Assembly: GCF_000422985.1 (NCBI RefSeq)
Contig: NZ_AUHC01000011.1
Location: forward strand, 1-64,000
Direction of reading: 5' to 3'
Source: Erythrobacter cryptus DSM 12079
Lineage (GTDB): Bacteria; Pseudomonadota; Alphaproteobacteria; Sphingomonadales; Sphingomonadaceae
DNA length: 64,000 nt
Below the pieces are notes generated by a model that was not told the DNA's origin, did no database searches, and saw only the letters and a program-made list of their open reading frames with translations. The number at the start of each line of letters is the position of its first letter. Position 1 is the first letter of the stretch. Positions 50,605 through 60,719 of the stretch are shown here, one piece after another. The translations under genes and the position numbers were made by a program.

Positions 50605-51327
50605 ATGGGCCGGGTTGCGATCGTCACCGGAGGAACGCGCGGGATCGGCGAGGCGATCTGCCGCCGCCTCCAGCGCCAGGGCCACAAGGTGATCGCCAAT
50701 TATGCCGGCAATGATGACAAGGCGCGCGCCTTCACCGAGGCGACCGGCATTCCCGCCTACAAGTGGGACGTGGGCGATCACGAGGCCTGCCTTGAAGGCT
50801 GCGCCCGCATCGCCGCCGAGCATGGGCCGATCGAGATCGTCATCAACAACGCCGGGATCACCCGTGATGCCACCCTGCACAAGATGAGCTTCGAGGACTG
50901 GAACGAGGTGATCCGCATCAACCTTGGCGGCTGCTTCAACATGGCCAAGGCGACCTTTCCGGGCATGCGCGAGCGCGGCTGGGGGCGGATCGTCAATATC
51001 GGCTCGATCAACGGGCAGGCCGGGCAATATGGCCAGGTCAATTATGCCGCCGCCAAGAGCGGTATCCACGGCTTCACCAAGGCGCTGGCGCAGGAGGGCG
51101 CCAAGTTCGGGGTGACGGTCAATGCCATCGCGCCGGGCTATATCGACACCGACATGGTCGCCGCGGTGCCCGCGCCGGTGCTGGAGAAGATCGTGGCGAA
51201 AATCCCGGTCGGCCGGCTCGGCATGGCCGAAGAGATCGCCCGCGGCGTTGCCTTCCTCACCTCGGAAAATGCCGGCTTCATCACCGGCTCTACCATCAGC
51301 ATCAACGGCGGGCAGCACATGTATTGA
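50605..51327 (+). CDS. phaB: Acetoacetyl-CoA reductase
   Basis: A 240-residue SDR close to PhaB: TGGTRGIG at residues 8-15, NNAGITRDATLHKM from 81, catalytic Tyr147-x3-Lys151 in VNYAAAKSG, and SINGQAGQYGQ, which distinguishes PhaB from FabG. It reduces acetoacetyl-CoA to (R)-3-hydroxybutyryl-CoA for polyhydroxybutyrate. The ATG at 50605 follows GGGGAGAACAGGC. No phaA or phaC is adjacent. Its promoter has CTAGGT at 50563-50568 as -10 but no shared operator. Confidence 0.9.
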   Translation: MGRVAIVTGGTRGIGEAICRRLQRQGHKVIANYAGNDDKARAFTEATGIPAYKWDVGDHEACLEGCARIAAEHGPIEIVINNAGITRDATLHKMSFEDWNEVIRINLGGCFNMAKATFPGMRERGWGRIVNIGSINGQAGQYGQVNYAAAKSGIHGFTKALAQEGAKFGVTVNAIAPGYIDTDMVAAVPAPVLEKIVAKIPVGRLGMAEEIARGVAFLTSENAGFITGSTISINGGQHMY

Positions 51328-51330
51328 GGC

Positions 51331-51367
51331 GGGGCGCAGGCGGGCAGCAATCCGCCCCCCGCGCCCC
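51331..51367. terminator. Hairpin between convergent phaB and acyl-CoA ligase genes
   Basis: GGGGCGC (51331-51337) pairs with GCGCCCC (51361-51367), with an inner GGCGG/CCGCC pairing (51339-51343 with 51352-51356). It fills the 51-bp convergent gap and can act in both directions; no T run. Confidence 0.5.
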
Positions 51368-51378
51368 CTCACCCGCGC

Positions 51379-53250
51379 TCAGGCGCGATAGAGTGCGTCG
51401 ATCCGCTCCTGATAGCGCTCGCGGATTTTGTGGCGGCGGATCTTCATGCTCGGGGTCATTTCCTCGTTCTCGATGGTGAAGGCCTCGTCGGCAAAGGCAA
51501 AGCCGCGCACCTTCTCGATCACCGAGAGATCGGCATTGGTGCGGTCGATCGCGGCGCGCACCGCAGCGCGGAAGGCGGGCAGGGCCTGGAGCGCCTTCAG
51601 ATCGAACTTCTCGCCATTGGCGCGCGCCCATTCCAGCGCCCATTCGGGATCGGGCACGATCAGCGCCACGACATAGGGTCGCTTGTCGCCGCTCACCATC
51701 GCTTGGGCGATCTCGGGCTGGAGCGTGAGCATCCCCTCGACCTTCTGCGGGGCGATGTTGTCGCCCTTGTCGTTGACGATCATGTCCTTCTTGCGGTCGG
51801 TGATCTTGATCCGGCCCTTCTCGTCGAGGTGGCCGATATCCCCGGTGTGGAGCCAACCGTCCTTCAGGGTGCGGGCGGTTTCGGCCTCGTTGCGCCAATA
51901 GCCGTGCATCACCAGCTCGCCGCGCACCAGGATTTCGCCGTCCTCGGCGATGCGCACCTCGACGCCGCTGAGCGGCGGGCCGACAGTGTCCATCTTGAGG
52001 CCCACCGAGGGCCGGTTGCAGCTGATCACCGGCCCGGCCTCGGTCTGGCCATAGCCCTGCAGCATGGTGAGGCCCATCGCCTCGAAGAAATTGCCGACTT
52101 CGGGGTTCAAGGGCGCCCCGCCCGAGACCATCGCCTTGATCCGCCCGCCGAACTTGGCGCGGATCTTGGGCCGCAGGGTCTTTTCGACGAGGAAATCCAT
52201 CGGCCGGTCGCGCAGGCGCTTCTTGCCCTCCTTGGCATGTTCGGCGATCCTGAGCGCGGCATCCATGAGGAAATTGGCCAGCCGGCCCTGCTTTTCCACC
52301 TGCTTCATGATCCGGGTGCGCAGCACCTCGAACAGGCGCGGCACCACCACCATGATGGTGGGGCGGGTCTCCTCGATATTGCTGGCGAGCTTTTCCAGCC
52401 CTTCGGAATAGAAGATCTCCGCCCCCACCCCGATCGGCAGGAACTGCCCGCCGGTGTGCTCATAGGCGTGGCTCAAGGGCAGGAAGGAGAGGAAGCGTTC
52501 GTCGGTGATGCCGAAATCCTCGACCAGGATTTCCGCCGCACCGAGCACGTTGCACAAGATCGCCCCGTGGTGCTGCATCACCCCGCGCGGGGCGCCGCCG
52601 GTGCCGCTGGTGTAGATGAGGCAGGCGGTGTCCTCACGCCCGATCGCGGCGATGCGCGCCTCCACCGCGGCGCGCGCGGCCGCCGCATCGCCGGTGATGA
52701 GCGCCCCCCAGTCGTGATAGTCGAAGCTGCCCGCCTGCTTGCGGTGCAGATCATCGATCCCGATGACGTGTTCGACAAGGCCGGTCTGCGCGATCGCGCC
52801 GACGAGGGGCGCCAGCAGCTTCTCGTTCGAGACGAACACCGCCAGCGCGCCCGAATTGTCGAGGATATGGGCATGATCGCGGCGGGTGTTGGTGGTGTAG
52901 GTGGGCACGGTGATGCAGCCGGCAGCCATGATCGCTAGATCGGCGATGCACCATTCGGGGCGGTTTTCCGAGACCAGCGCCACCCTGTCGCCATCCTTGA
53001 GGCCGAGGCCGCGCAGCGCCTCGGCGAGCAGGCACACCTGATCGGCCACCTCGCGCCAACTGAGCGTCACCCATTGGCCCCTTTGCTTGCGCCCGAGGAA
53101 GGGAGCATCGCCCTTCTCGTCAGCCCGCCGCAGGAACAGCTCGACGAGGTTGCCGGTGGCGGCGATGTCGGCCAGCAGCGGGTTGCCGAGCGGCGTGGCA
53201 TCGGCGCGGGTCGTGCCGCCGGTGGCGGCGGGCAGCTTGGGGGCGTGCAC
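51379..53250 (-). CDS. Long-chain fatty-acid-CoA ligase
   Basis: A 623-residue AMP-forming ligase of the long-chain (FadD15/ACSL-like) branch. It has YTSGTGGAPRGVMQHHG as the ATP loop, GYGQTEAGPVISCNRP, TGDIGHLDEKGRIKITDRKKDMI, and no C-terminal PTS. It activates long fatty acids to CoA esters, membrane-associated on the cytoplasmic side. The GTG start at 53250 follows GAGGAGCC, a strong ribosome site. Confidence 0.92.
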   Translation of the reverse strand: MHAPKLPAATGGTTRADATPLGNPLLADIAATGNLVELFLRRADEKGDAPFLGRKQRGQWVTLSWREVADQVCLLAEALRGLGLKDGDRVALVSENRPEWCIADLAIMAAGCITVPTYTTNTRRDHAHILDNSGALAVFVSNEKLLAPLVGAIAQTGLVEHVIGIDDLHRKQAGSFDYHDWGALITGDAAAARAAVEARIAAIGREDTACLIYTSGTGGAPRGVMQHHGAILCNVLGAAEILVEDFGITDERFLSFLPLSHAYEHTGGQFLPIGVGAEIFYSEGLEKLASNIEETRPTIMVVVPRLFEVLRTRIMKQVEKQGRLANFLMDAALRIAEHAKEGKKRLRDRPMDFLVEKTLRPKIRAKFGGRIKAMVSGGAPLNPEVGNFFEAMGLTMLQGYGQTEAGPVISCNRPSVGLKMDTVGPPLSGVEVRIAEDGEILVRGELVMHGYWRNEAETARTLKDGWLHTGDIGHLDEKGRIKITDRKKDMIVNDKGDNIAPQKVEGMLTLQPEIAQAMVSGDKRPYVVALIVPDPEWALEWARANGEKFDLKALQALPAFRAAVRAAIDRTNADLSVIEKVRGFAFADEAFTIENEEMTPSMKIRRHKIRERYQERIDALYRA

Positions 53251-53370
53251 TGGCAAAGGCTCCTCGTCCCTTCTTGATCTTGTGCGCGGGGGGCAGGGGC
53301 GCGACCCGCATGAGCGTACCAGATTAGAACTTGCGCGCCGTAGCGGCAAGCGACCTGCGCGCGCCCTGGC

Positions 53371-55098
53371 TCAAGGGGTGACCGCGCTCGCCAGCCGCGG
53401 CTCGCTTGCCGCCTCCCAGCTGCCATCGGCGCGCCGGGCGATGGCATTGGCCTTTATCGGCGCCGCGCCAGCGCGCAAGCCCTTGTGGCCGAGCGCGCGC
53501 AAGGGCTCCTGCATCGCCTCGAGCGGGGTCCCCGCCTCGATCAGCACCGCATCGCCAAAGGCCATGGCAAAGGGCAGGGCGAGCGCCTCCTTCGCCCCGA
53601 GGCCGAAATCGATGACGCCGATGATCGCCCGGGCAACGGTCACCGGAATGGTCGGCCCGCCCGCCGCGCCCACCACCAGCACCACCTTGCCTTGCGCATC
53701 ATAGACGATCGTGGGCGCCATCGAGGAGCGCGGGCGCTTGCCGCCCTCGACCCGGTTGGCCACCGGCTTGCCATCGGCCTCGGGAGTGAGGGTGAAATCG
53801 GTAAGCTCGTTGTTGAGATAGAAGCCGCCAAAGAACAGCCCCGAGCCGAAGGCGCCCTCGATCGTCGAGGTGTAGCTCACCGCATCGCCCGCAGCATCGA
53901 CCACGGCAAAATGGCTGGTGCCGTTCTCTGGCTCCTCCGGCCCGTCGCCGCGGGCGCGCGGGGCGCCGGGGGGCACCCCGGCCGCGACCTTGTCCTGCGC
54001 GCGCGCCGGATCGATCAGGGCCGAGCGTGCGGCAAGATAGGCAGGATCGACCAACCCGGCGACCGGCACGGCGACGAAATCGGAATCGGCGGCATAAAGC
54101 TCGCGGTCGGCATAGGCGAGGCGTTGGCTTTCGATGAACAGGTGCCAGAAGGTCGGGCTCTCAGGCCCCAGCGCGGCCAGATCGAAGCGCTCGAGCTGGC
54201 CGAGGATCTGCGCCACCGCAATCCCGCCCGAGGACGGCGGGCCCATGCCGCAGACCCGATAGAGGCGGTAGCGGATGCACACCGGCGGGCGCTCCTTGGC
54301 CTTATAGCTGGTGATGTCAGCGGCACTCATCCGCCCGTCCTGCGGGGTTTCGGCCGCGACAAAGGCGGCGAGCGCCGCGGCAGGCGCCTCGCCATACATG
54401 GCCTGCGGGCCGTCCTTGGCGAGCTTGCGCAAGGTGGCGGCAAGCTCGGGCACACGGATCACCGTGCCCACCGGCAGGGGGTTTCCGTCCTCGCCGAAGA
54501 ACAGGCTGCGCGCAGCATCGCTCTTGTCGGCCCGGCCGCGGTTCGCCGCCAGCGAATCGTAAAGCCGCCGGTTCATCACGAAGCCATCTTCGGCAAGGGC
54601 AATGGCAGGCGCGAACAGCTTCGCCCAGGCCAGCCGCCCATGCGCCGCGTGCGCCTTGGCGGCGAGCGCGATATTGCCCGGCACCCCGACGCTGAGGCCC
54701 GAAAAGACGCGCGTCTCGCGCGGCAGCAGCTTGCCCGATGCGTCGAGAAAGCGGGTGGGCGTCGCCGCGGCAGGGGCGGTCTCGCGCCCGTCATAGCTGG
54801 TGAGCGCGCCCTTGCGGCCATCGGCGTGGAGGAGGAGGCCGCCCCCGCCGATGCCTGAGGATTGCGGCTCGACCACGGTGAGCGCCAGCATCACTGCGAT
54901 CGCCGCATCCATCGCCGAGCCACCTTGCGCCAGAATCGCCTCGCCCGCCGCAGTGGCGCGCGGATCGGCGCTGCTGACCGCGCCCGGCGCGGCTGGCGCG
55001 CTGGCGGCAAGGCCTTCGGGCGCGCCCTGGGTGCTGGCGCAGCCGGCAAGGGCAAGGGCGAAGGGGGCAAGAAGCGTGGCAAGACGGCGCATGACCAT
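53371..55098 (-). CDS. Gamma-glutamyltransferase
   Basis: A 575-residue Ntn-hydrolase precursor. The signal peptide ends at a lipobox-like LALAGC, so it may be a lipoprotein. The N-terminal ADPRATAAGEAILAQGGSAM and the autoprocessing Thr in NGTSHFAVVDAAGD (small-subunit N-terminus) are conserved; GGAGGPTIP-like and NNELTDFTLTPEA segments follow. It transfers or hydrolyses the gamma-glutamyl group of glutathione or conjugates in the periplasm. It is 6 bp after pyrD on the same strand. Confidence 0.92.
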   Translation of the reverse strand: MVMRRLATLLAPFALALAGCASTQGAPEGLAASAPAAPGAVSSADPRATAAGEAILAQGGSAMDAAIAVMLALTVVEPQSSGIGGGGLLLHADGRKGALTSYDGRETAPAAATPTRFLDASGKLLPRETRVFSGLSVGVPGNIALAAKAHAAHGRLAWAKLFAPAIALAEDGFVMNRRLYDSLAANRGRADKSDAARSLFFGEDGNPLPVGTVIRVPELAATLRKLAKDGPQAMYGEAPAAALAAFVAAETPQDGRMSAADITSYKAKERPPVCIRYRLYRVCGMGPPSSGGIAVAQILGQLERFDLAALGPESPTFWHLFIESQRLAYADRELYAADSDFVAVPVAGLVDPAYLAARSALIDPARAQDKVAAGVPPGAPRARGDGPEEPENGTSHFAVVDAAGDAVSYTSTIEGAFGSGLFFGGFYLNNELTDFTLTPEADGKPVANRVEGGKRPRSSMAPTIVYDAQGKVVLVVGAAGGPTIPVTVARAIIGVIDFGLGAKEALALPFAMAFGDAVLIEAGTPLEAMQEPLRALGHKGLRAGAAPIKANAIARRADGSWEAASEPRLASAVTP

Positions 55099-55104
55099 TA
55101 CCTG

Positions 55105-56148
55105 CTATGCGCTTCCCACCGCTTCGGCAATGCTGGCAAAGCCATCGCGCCGCATGAGGCGCTCAAGCCCGCGCACGATCCGCGCGCCAAGGCCGGGGCC
55201 GTGATAGACCATCGCCGAATAGAGCTGCACCAGCGAAGCGCCCGCGCGGATGCGCTCCCAGGCGTGTTCGGCGCTGGCGATCCCGCCCACCCCCACCAGC
55301 GGCACCGCCCCGCCGGTGGCCTTGCGAAAATCGCGCAGGCGCTGGGTTGCCAGCGTGCGCAGGGGCGCGCCCGAAAGCCCCCCCGCCTCGCCCGCTTGGC
55401 GTGAGCGCAGCGCCGGGCGGCTCACCGTAGTGTTGGCAACCACCAGTGCGCCGAGGCGCTTGTCGATGGCGATGCGCGCGATGGCGTCGATATCCGCCGG
55501 TTCGAGATCGGGGGCGACCTTCAAGAACACCGGCGGAGGGGCGGATGGCGTGGCCGCATCCCGCGCCGCGATCACCGCATCGATGAGGCCGGCAAGCGCG
55601 CCCTCGTCCTGCAGCGCGCGCAGGCCCGGGGTGTTGGGGGAGGAGACATTGACGCACAGATAGCTCGCGACCGGGGCCATCATCCGGGCCATCTCGCCAT
55701 AATCGGCGATACGATCGGGCGAATCCTTGTTGGCGCCGATATTGACCCCGACAATTCCCGGCCGGCCCGCGCGCGCCTGCAAGCGCGCCAGCGCCGCCGC
55801 GGCCCCGGCATTGTTGAAGCCCATGCGGTTGATCACCGCCTGATCTTCAACCAGACGGAACAGCCGCGGCCTGGGGTTGCCCGCCTGAGGCAGCGGGGTG
55901 ATCGAGCCGACCTCGGCAAAGCCGAAGCCAAGGCCGATGAGCGCGTCGGGCACCTCGGCATCCTTGTCGAACCCAGCGGCAACCCCGACCGGATTGGGAA
56001 AGGAAAGGCCCGCAAGCGTGATCGCCAGCGGCCCCTCGGGCGGCGGGGCGGGGCGTGGCGGCAGGGCCGCGAGCGCGCGCACCGCAAGGCGGTGGGCATT
56101 TTCGGGATCGAGCGCGAAGAGCGCGGGCTTCAAGAGGCTGAACAGCAT
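55105..56148 (-). CDS. pyrD: Dihydroorotate dehydrogenase (quinone), class 2
   Basis: A 347-residue FMN enzyme of class 2: an N-terminal membrane-associated helix (LLKPALFALDPENAHRLAVR), GFGFAEVGSITPLPQ, INRMGFNNAGA, and NVSSPNTPGLRALQ, where the catalytic Ser sits. It oxidises dihydroorotate to orotate with quinone as acceptor in pyrimidine synthesis. It appears to start a two-gene unit with the gamma-glutamyltransferase gene. Confidence 0.95.
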   Translation of the reverse strand: MLFSLLKPALFALDPENAHRLAVRALAALPPRPAPPPEGPLAITLAGLSFPNPVGVAAGFDKDAEVPDALIGLGFGFAEVGSITPLPQAGNPRPRLFRLVEDQAVINRMGFNNAGAAAALARLQARAGRPGIVGVNIGANKDSPDRIADYGEMARMMAPVASYLCVNVSSPNTPGLRALQDEGALAGLIDAVIAARDAATPSAPPPVFLKVAPDLEPADIDAIARIAIDKRLGALVVANTTVSRPALRSRQAGEAGGLSGAPLRTLATQRLRDFRKATGGAVPLVGVGGIASAEHAWERIRAGASLVQLYSAMVYHGPGLGARIVRGLERLMRRDGFASIAEAVGSA

Positions 56149-56531
56149 CGCGCCCTTGCGCCTAGGTGAGCCACGCGGCGCTGTCGAGTTCCTGCCGCGC
56201 GCTGCGCTGCCAGCCTGCGCGGCAAATTCTCAGCCCCGGTTCAGCTTGCCCCCGCCGCGATGGGCCCGGCGCTTGTCGCTTGCATACAATCCCGCCGCGC
56301 AATTGCGCGATATAGGTCGCCTTGCGACCCGAAGGGCTCGGAGCAGGTTTGCGAAGAGTTCCTCAACTCATGAGGGCGGCATTCCTGTTGGGGGTGCCGC
56401 CCCTTTTTCGCCCCCCTTCCATTATCGTCCCGGCAAAAGGGCGGGAAACAAAGCGGACGCAAAGGGTTTGGCAGCGCAATGGACGCGATCGCCTCACCCC
56501 ACCCTTCCGGTGCGCCCGGCGATGCGCCCCC
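56149..56531. other. 383-bp intergenic region between pyrD and the AraC pair
   Basis: No protein gene is supported here. A -10-like TACAAT lies in GCTTGCATACAATCC (56278-56292), and an inverted repeat-like GCGCAATTGCGC at 56298-56309 follows it. Downstream, in-frame sequence extends the AraC-type reading frame, but its residues do not resemble the family. A long leader or an alternative start cannot be excluded. Confidence 0.35.
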
Positions 56532-57395
56532 GTGCTCACGCCCCCGGCGCTCATCGCGGTCGATTACATCCCCCCGCCCGCCGCGATCGCGCCGCTGGTG
56601 ACGACGCTCTACCATTTCCGCTGCGACGAGCCGCTGATCCGCGACATCCAGCCCGCCGCGATCGGCAATCTGTGCCTGTTCCCCCATGGCTCAGGGGAGA
56701 TGCACTTTGCCGATGGGCGGCGCGATCCCAACCACGCCGTGGGGCTGATGACCCCGCTCTCGCGCGCCACCCCGATCGTGGTCGAAGGCCCGTTCCACGC
56801 CTTCGGCGCGGCGCTCACCCCGCTCGGCTGGGCGGCGCTCACCGGGCTGCACGCGGGCCAGCACCGTGACCGGCTGCTGCCCGCGGCCAGCGTGCTCGGC
56901 CCGGAGATCGAGGCGCTCGGCAATCGGCTGATCGCCGCCTATCGCACCGGAAGCCTCACCGGGCGGGAATGCGCGCTCGAAATCGGCGGCTTCATCGCCG
57001 CCCGCGCTCGGCCCCTGCCGCAGCGCCACGTGGCACTGATCGCCGCGGTGGGCGCCTGGCTGGGCGCCGCCTTCAACCCCGAAGTGGGCGATCTGGCCGG
57101 AGCGGCAGGCTATTCGCCGCGCCAGGTGCAGCGCCTGGTGGAGCGCTATTTCGGCCTGCCGCCGCGCGCGCTGGCCCGCAAATACCGGGCGCTGCGCGCC
57201 GCAGCGCTGCTGGCAGGGCCGCAGCTTTCGCTGGCCGAGGAGGCGGCGCTCGCCGAAGCCTTCTTCGATCAATCGCACATGATCCGCGAAATCGTGCGCT
57301 TCATCGGGCGCACCCCGGCGCGGCTGGCGGACAAGGCCACGCCCTATCTGGCCGAGATGATCGCCCCCACCAACCTGCGCGAGCTCGAGGTCTGA
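56532..57395 (+). CDS. AraC-family transcriptional regulator
   Basis: A regulator of about 287 residues. The N-terminal half (residues 1-150) is a DUF6597-like ligand-binding/dimerisation domain, with TTLYHFRCDEPLIRDIQP near residue 20; the C-terminal two-helix DNA-binding domain has VGDLAGAAGYSPRQVQRLVE, YFGLPPRALARKYRAL and an AEAFFDQSHMIREIVRFIGR recognition segment. The GTG at 56532 gives the same N-terminal layout as the next gene; the true start may differ. The two tandem regulators are paralogues. Confidence 0.82.
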   Translation: MLTPPALIAVDYIPPPAAIAPLVTTLYHFRCDEPLIRDIQPAAIGNLCLFPHGSGEMHFADGRRDPNHAVGLMTPLSRATPIVVEGPFHAFGAALTPLGWAALTGLHAGQHRDRLLPAASVLGPEIEALGNRLIAAYRTGSLTGRECALEIGGFIAARARPLPQRHVALIAAVGAWLGAAFNPEVGDLAGAAGYSPRQVQRLVERYFGLPPRALARKYRALRAAALLAGPQLSLAEEAALAEAFFDQSHMIREIVRFIGRTPARLADKATPYLAEMIAPTNLRELEV

Positions 57396-57417
57396 GGCCG
57401 CGCGGGCCGGCTCCGCT

Positions 57418-57438
57418 GCCGGCTCTCGACAAGCCGGC
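57418..57438 (+). terminator. Hairpin between the two AraC-type genes
   Basis: GCCGGCT (57418-57424) and AGCCGGC (57432-57438) form a 7-bp stem with a 7-base loop, and an additional GCCGGCT stands at 57406-57412. No T run follows, so it may attenuate rather than terminate. Confidence 0.3.
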
Positions 57439-57518
57439 GCCTTTGCCGCATGAATCCGGGCGAAAGAGGCGCAAGGCCGCGCCCGGGCCGCGAAAACAGA
57501 GCACAAGGGGGCCCCGCA

Positions 57519-58394
57519 ATGGGGGCAGGGTTGCGTTTCGCCTATCGTATCATCGCGCCGCCCGAGCCGGCTTCTGGACTGATCAACACCTTCTATCTGA
57601 TCGAGACCTACGCGCCGCGGATCGAGGAGGCGATCCCGGCCTATTCGGCGCAGCTGGTAGTGATGGTCCGCGGGCGGCTCGAGATCACCTATGCCGACGG
57701 ACATACCGAGCGCTCCGGCGCGCTGGTGCTCAACGCCCCGCAGCTGCGCGCGGCGCAATGCGTGATCGAAGGCCCGGCGTTGATCCTGGGCGCCTCGCTC
57801 ACGCACACCGCCTGGCAGGAGCTTGCCAACCTGCCCGCCGATGCGGTGCATGACCGGCTGATCGCCCCCGAAACGGTGCTTGGACCCGAGGAGATCGCCG
57901 CGTTCGAAGCCGCGGCCGCCGCCTGCGCGGCGGGCAAGGCCGCGCCCGAGACGCTGTGTAAGCCGCTTGTCAACGTCGTCGCGGCCCGGCGCCATGCGCT
58001 CAATCCTGGCCATCGGCGGGTGATCGAGGCGGTGCTTGCCTGGCTGGCCGAGGGGCTCGAGCCCTCGCTCGGCGCGCTGCAGGCGAGCGTCGATGTCTCC
58101 CCGCGCCAGCTCCAGCGCATCTGCCGCCGCTTCTTCGGGGTGCCGCCAGCCCAGGTGCTCAAGCGCTTCCGCGCGCTGCGCGCCGCGATGGTGCTGGCCC
58201 AGCCCGCGCTGAGCGAGGAGGTGCGCGCGCAATTGCTGGCCAGCTATTTCGATCAGGCCCACCTCATCCGCGACATCCGCCGCTACACCGGGCGCACGCC
58301 CTCGCAGCTCCACCCCGATCTCATCTCGAGCGGCCTGCTCGATCCGGCCGCGCATGGCGAGGCCGCCGCCCCGATTGCGGCGGCCAAGCCCTGA
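57519..58394 (+). CDS. AraC-family transcriptional regulator
   Basis: A 291-residue paralogue of the preceding protein. The N-terminal domain has GLINTFYLIETYAPRIEEAI and a cupin-like strand MVRGRLEITYADG; the C-terminal helix-turn-helix pair has LGALQASVDVSPRQLQRICR and SYFDQAHLIRDIRRYTGRTP. It has a longer Ala-rich tail. The ATG at 57519 follows AGGGGGCCCCGC; an ATG at 57450 in frame is an alternative. Target genes are unknown; its location between pyrD and suf gives no hint. Confidence 0.85.
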   Translation: MGAGLRFAYRIIAPPEPASGLINTFYLIETYAPRIEEAIPAYSAQLVVMVRGRLEITYADGHTERSGALVLNAPQLRAAQCVIEGPALILGASLTHTAWQELANLPADAVHDRLIAPETVLGPEEIAAFEAAAAACAAGKAAPETLCKPLVNVVAARRHALNPGHRRVIEAVLAWLAEGLEPSLGALQASVDVSPRQLQRICRRFFGVPPAQVLKRFRALRAAMVLAQPALSEEVRAQLLASYFDQAHLIRDIRRYTGRTPSQLHPDLISSGLLDPAAHGEAAAPIAAAKP

Positions 58395-58421
58395 GGACGG
58401 CGCCCGCCGGCAAAGCCGCGG

Positions 58422-58478
58422 TTGAAATCGGAGCACATTGCTCCTAATTGCCAAATCAGAACGAATCGCTCTGATTTG
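58422..58478 (+). promoter_or_regulatory. suf operon promoter with two palindromic operators
   Basis: TTGAAA (58422-58427), a 17-bp spacer and TAATTG (58445-58450) form a near-consensus promoter. The spacer holds the palindrome GGAGCA-cat-TGCTCC (58430-58444), and just after the -10 a perfect 9-bp inverted repeat CAAATCAGA / TCTGATTTG (58452-58460 and 58470-58478, 9-bp gap) covers the expected transcription start. Both are placed to block RNA polymerase, so repression by the IscR-like protein encoded first in the operon is the simplest reading. Confidence 0.7.
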
Positions 58479-58491
58479 AGAACCATTCGCA

Positions 58492-58928
58492 ATGCGCCTG
58501 TCCAACCTTGCCGATTATGCCGTGATCACCATGTGCCAGGCGGCGCTCCACTGCGGCAGCGGGCGGGTGAGCGCAGCCGAACTGGCGGCGGAAACCGGCC
58601 TGCCGGTGCCCACGGTGCAGAAGCTGGTCTCCAAGCTCACCGCCGCGGGCCTGCTGCGCTCGGTGCGCGGCGCGCATGGCGGGTTGCAGCTCGGCCGGCC
58701 CGCGGCGGCGATCACCGTGGCCGATATTGTCGAGGCGATCGAGGGGCGCATCGCGCTCACCGCCTGCATCGACCATGCGGTGTGCGACTATGAGAGCGGC
58801 TGCACGATGAAGCCGCATTGGCCGATCATCAACGAGGCGCTGCGCACCGCGCTTGCCGGGATTACCCTGGCCCAGCTGCGCGGCCCGGCGCTGGCAGCGC
58901 GCGCCCCGCTTGCAGAGGACCACCCGGC

Positions 58929-58932
<4 letters not shown>
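58492..58932 (+). CDS. Rrf2-family Fe-S regulator, IscR-like
   Basis: A 146-residue winged-helix regulator. The N-terminal [13 protein letters not shown] is the Rrf2 start, followed by the helix-turn-helix around residues 27-50. Three cysteines at 92, 98 and 104 have the exact spacing and numbering of the [2Fe-2S] ligands of E. coli IscR. It should sense Fe-S status and repress the suf operon, which it heads; its stop overlaps the sufB start by four bases. SufR-like names are also used for such proteins. Confidence 0.9.
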
Positions 58933-60421
<1,489 letters not shown>

Positions 60422-60425
<4 letters not shown>

Positions 60426-60709
60426 ACCTTGCCATCCTCGCCTTGGGCACGGTCTTCGTGTGGGTCACCGGTTTGTTCTATCTCCGGCATGTCCGCGAAT
60501 TTCTGCGGATGCGGACTGACCGGATCACCTTCGAACTGTTCCCCTTCGCCAGATCAGCCGAATTGCAGAGCGGCGGGTTCTGGCACACGATCCTGCGCGG
60601 CGTTCACGGGATCTCGGCGATCCTTTATGTGGTGATCGGCGTGCCGATCATGTTGTTTTTCATGGGCCTGCTGCCGTTCATGCTGGTCCGCCAGCTGATG
60701 CAGGGGTGA
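60422..60709 (+). CDS. Small two-span membrane protein within the suf operon
   Basis: A 95-residue protein with two membrane segments ([17 protein letters not shown] and [20 protein letters not shown]) around a short charged loop [21 protein letters not shown] do not recognise a family. The GTG at 60422 overlaps the sufB stop, so it is strictly co-translated, though no membrane step is known in Suf assembly. It may be a local accessory protein. Confidence 0.7.
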
Positions 60710-60719
60710 GAGAGAGCCG

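Noticed and set aside
51430..52938. A 502-codon open frame opposite the fatty-acyl-CoA ligase gene
   Set aside because: Typical antisense shadow in GC-rich DNA; no ribosome site or recognisable residues, whereas the ligase strand has all AMP-binding motifs.
53485..54858. A 457-codon open frame opposite gamma-glutamyltransferase
   Set aside because: No signal, no domain, and the opposite strand has the complete enzyme with its autoprocessing threonine.
56322..56531. A 70-residue N-terminal extension of the first AraC-type protein
   Set aside because: Open in frame, but the residues do not resemble any AraC protein and the tandem paralogue starts at the equivalent of 56532.
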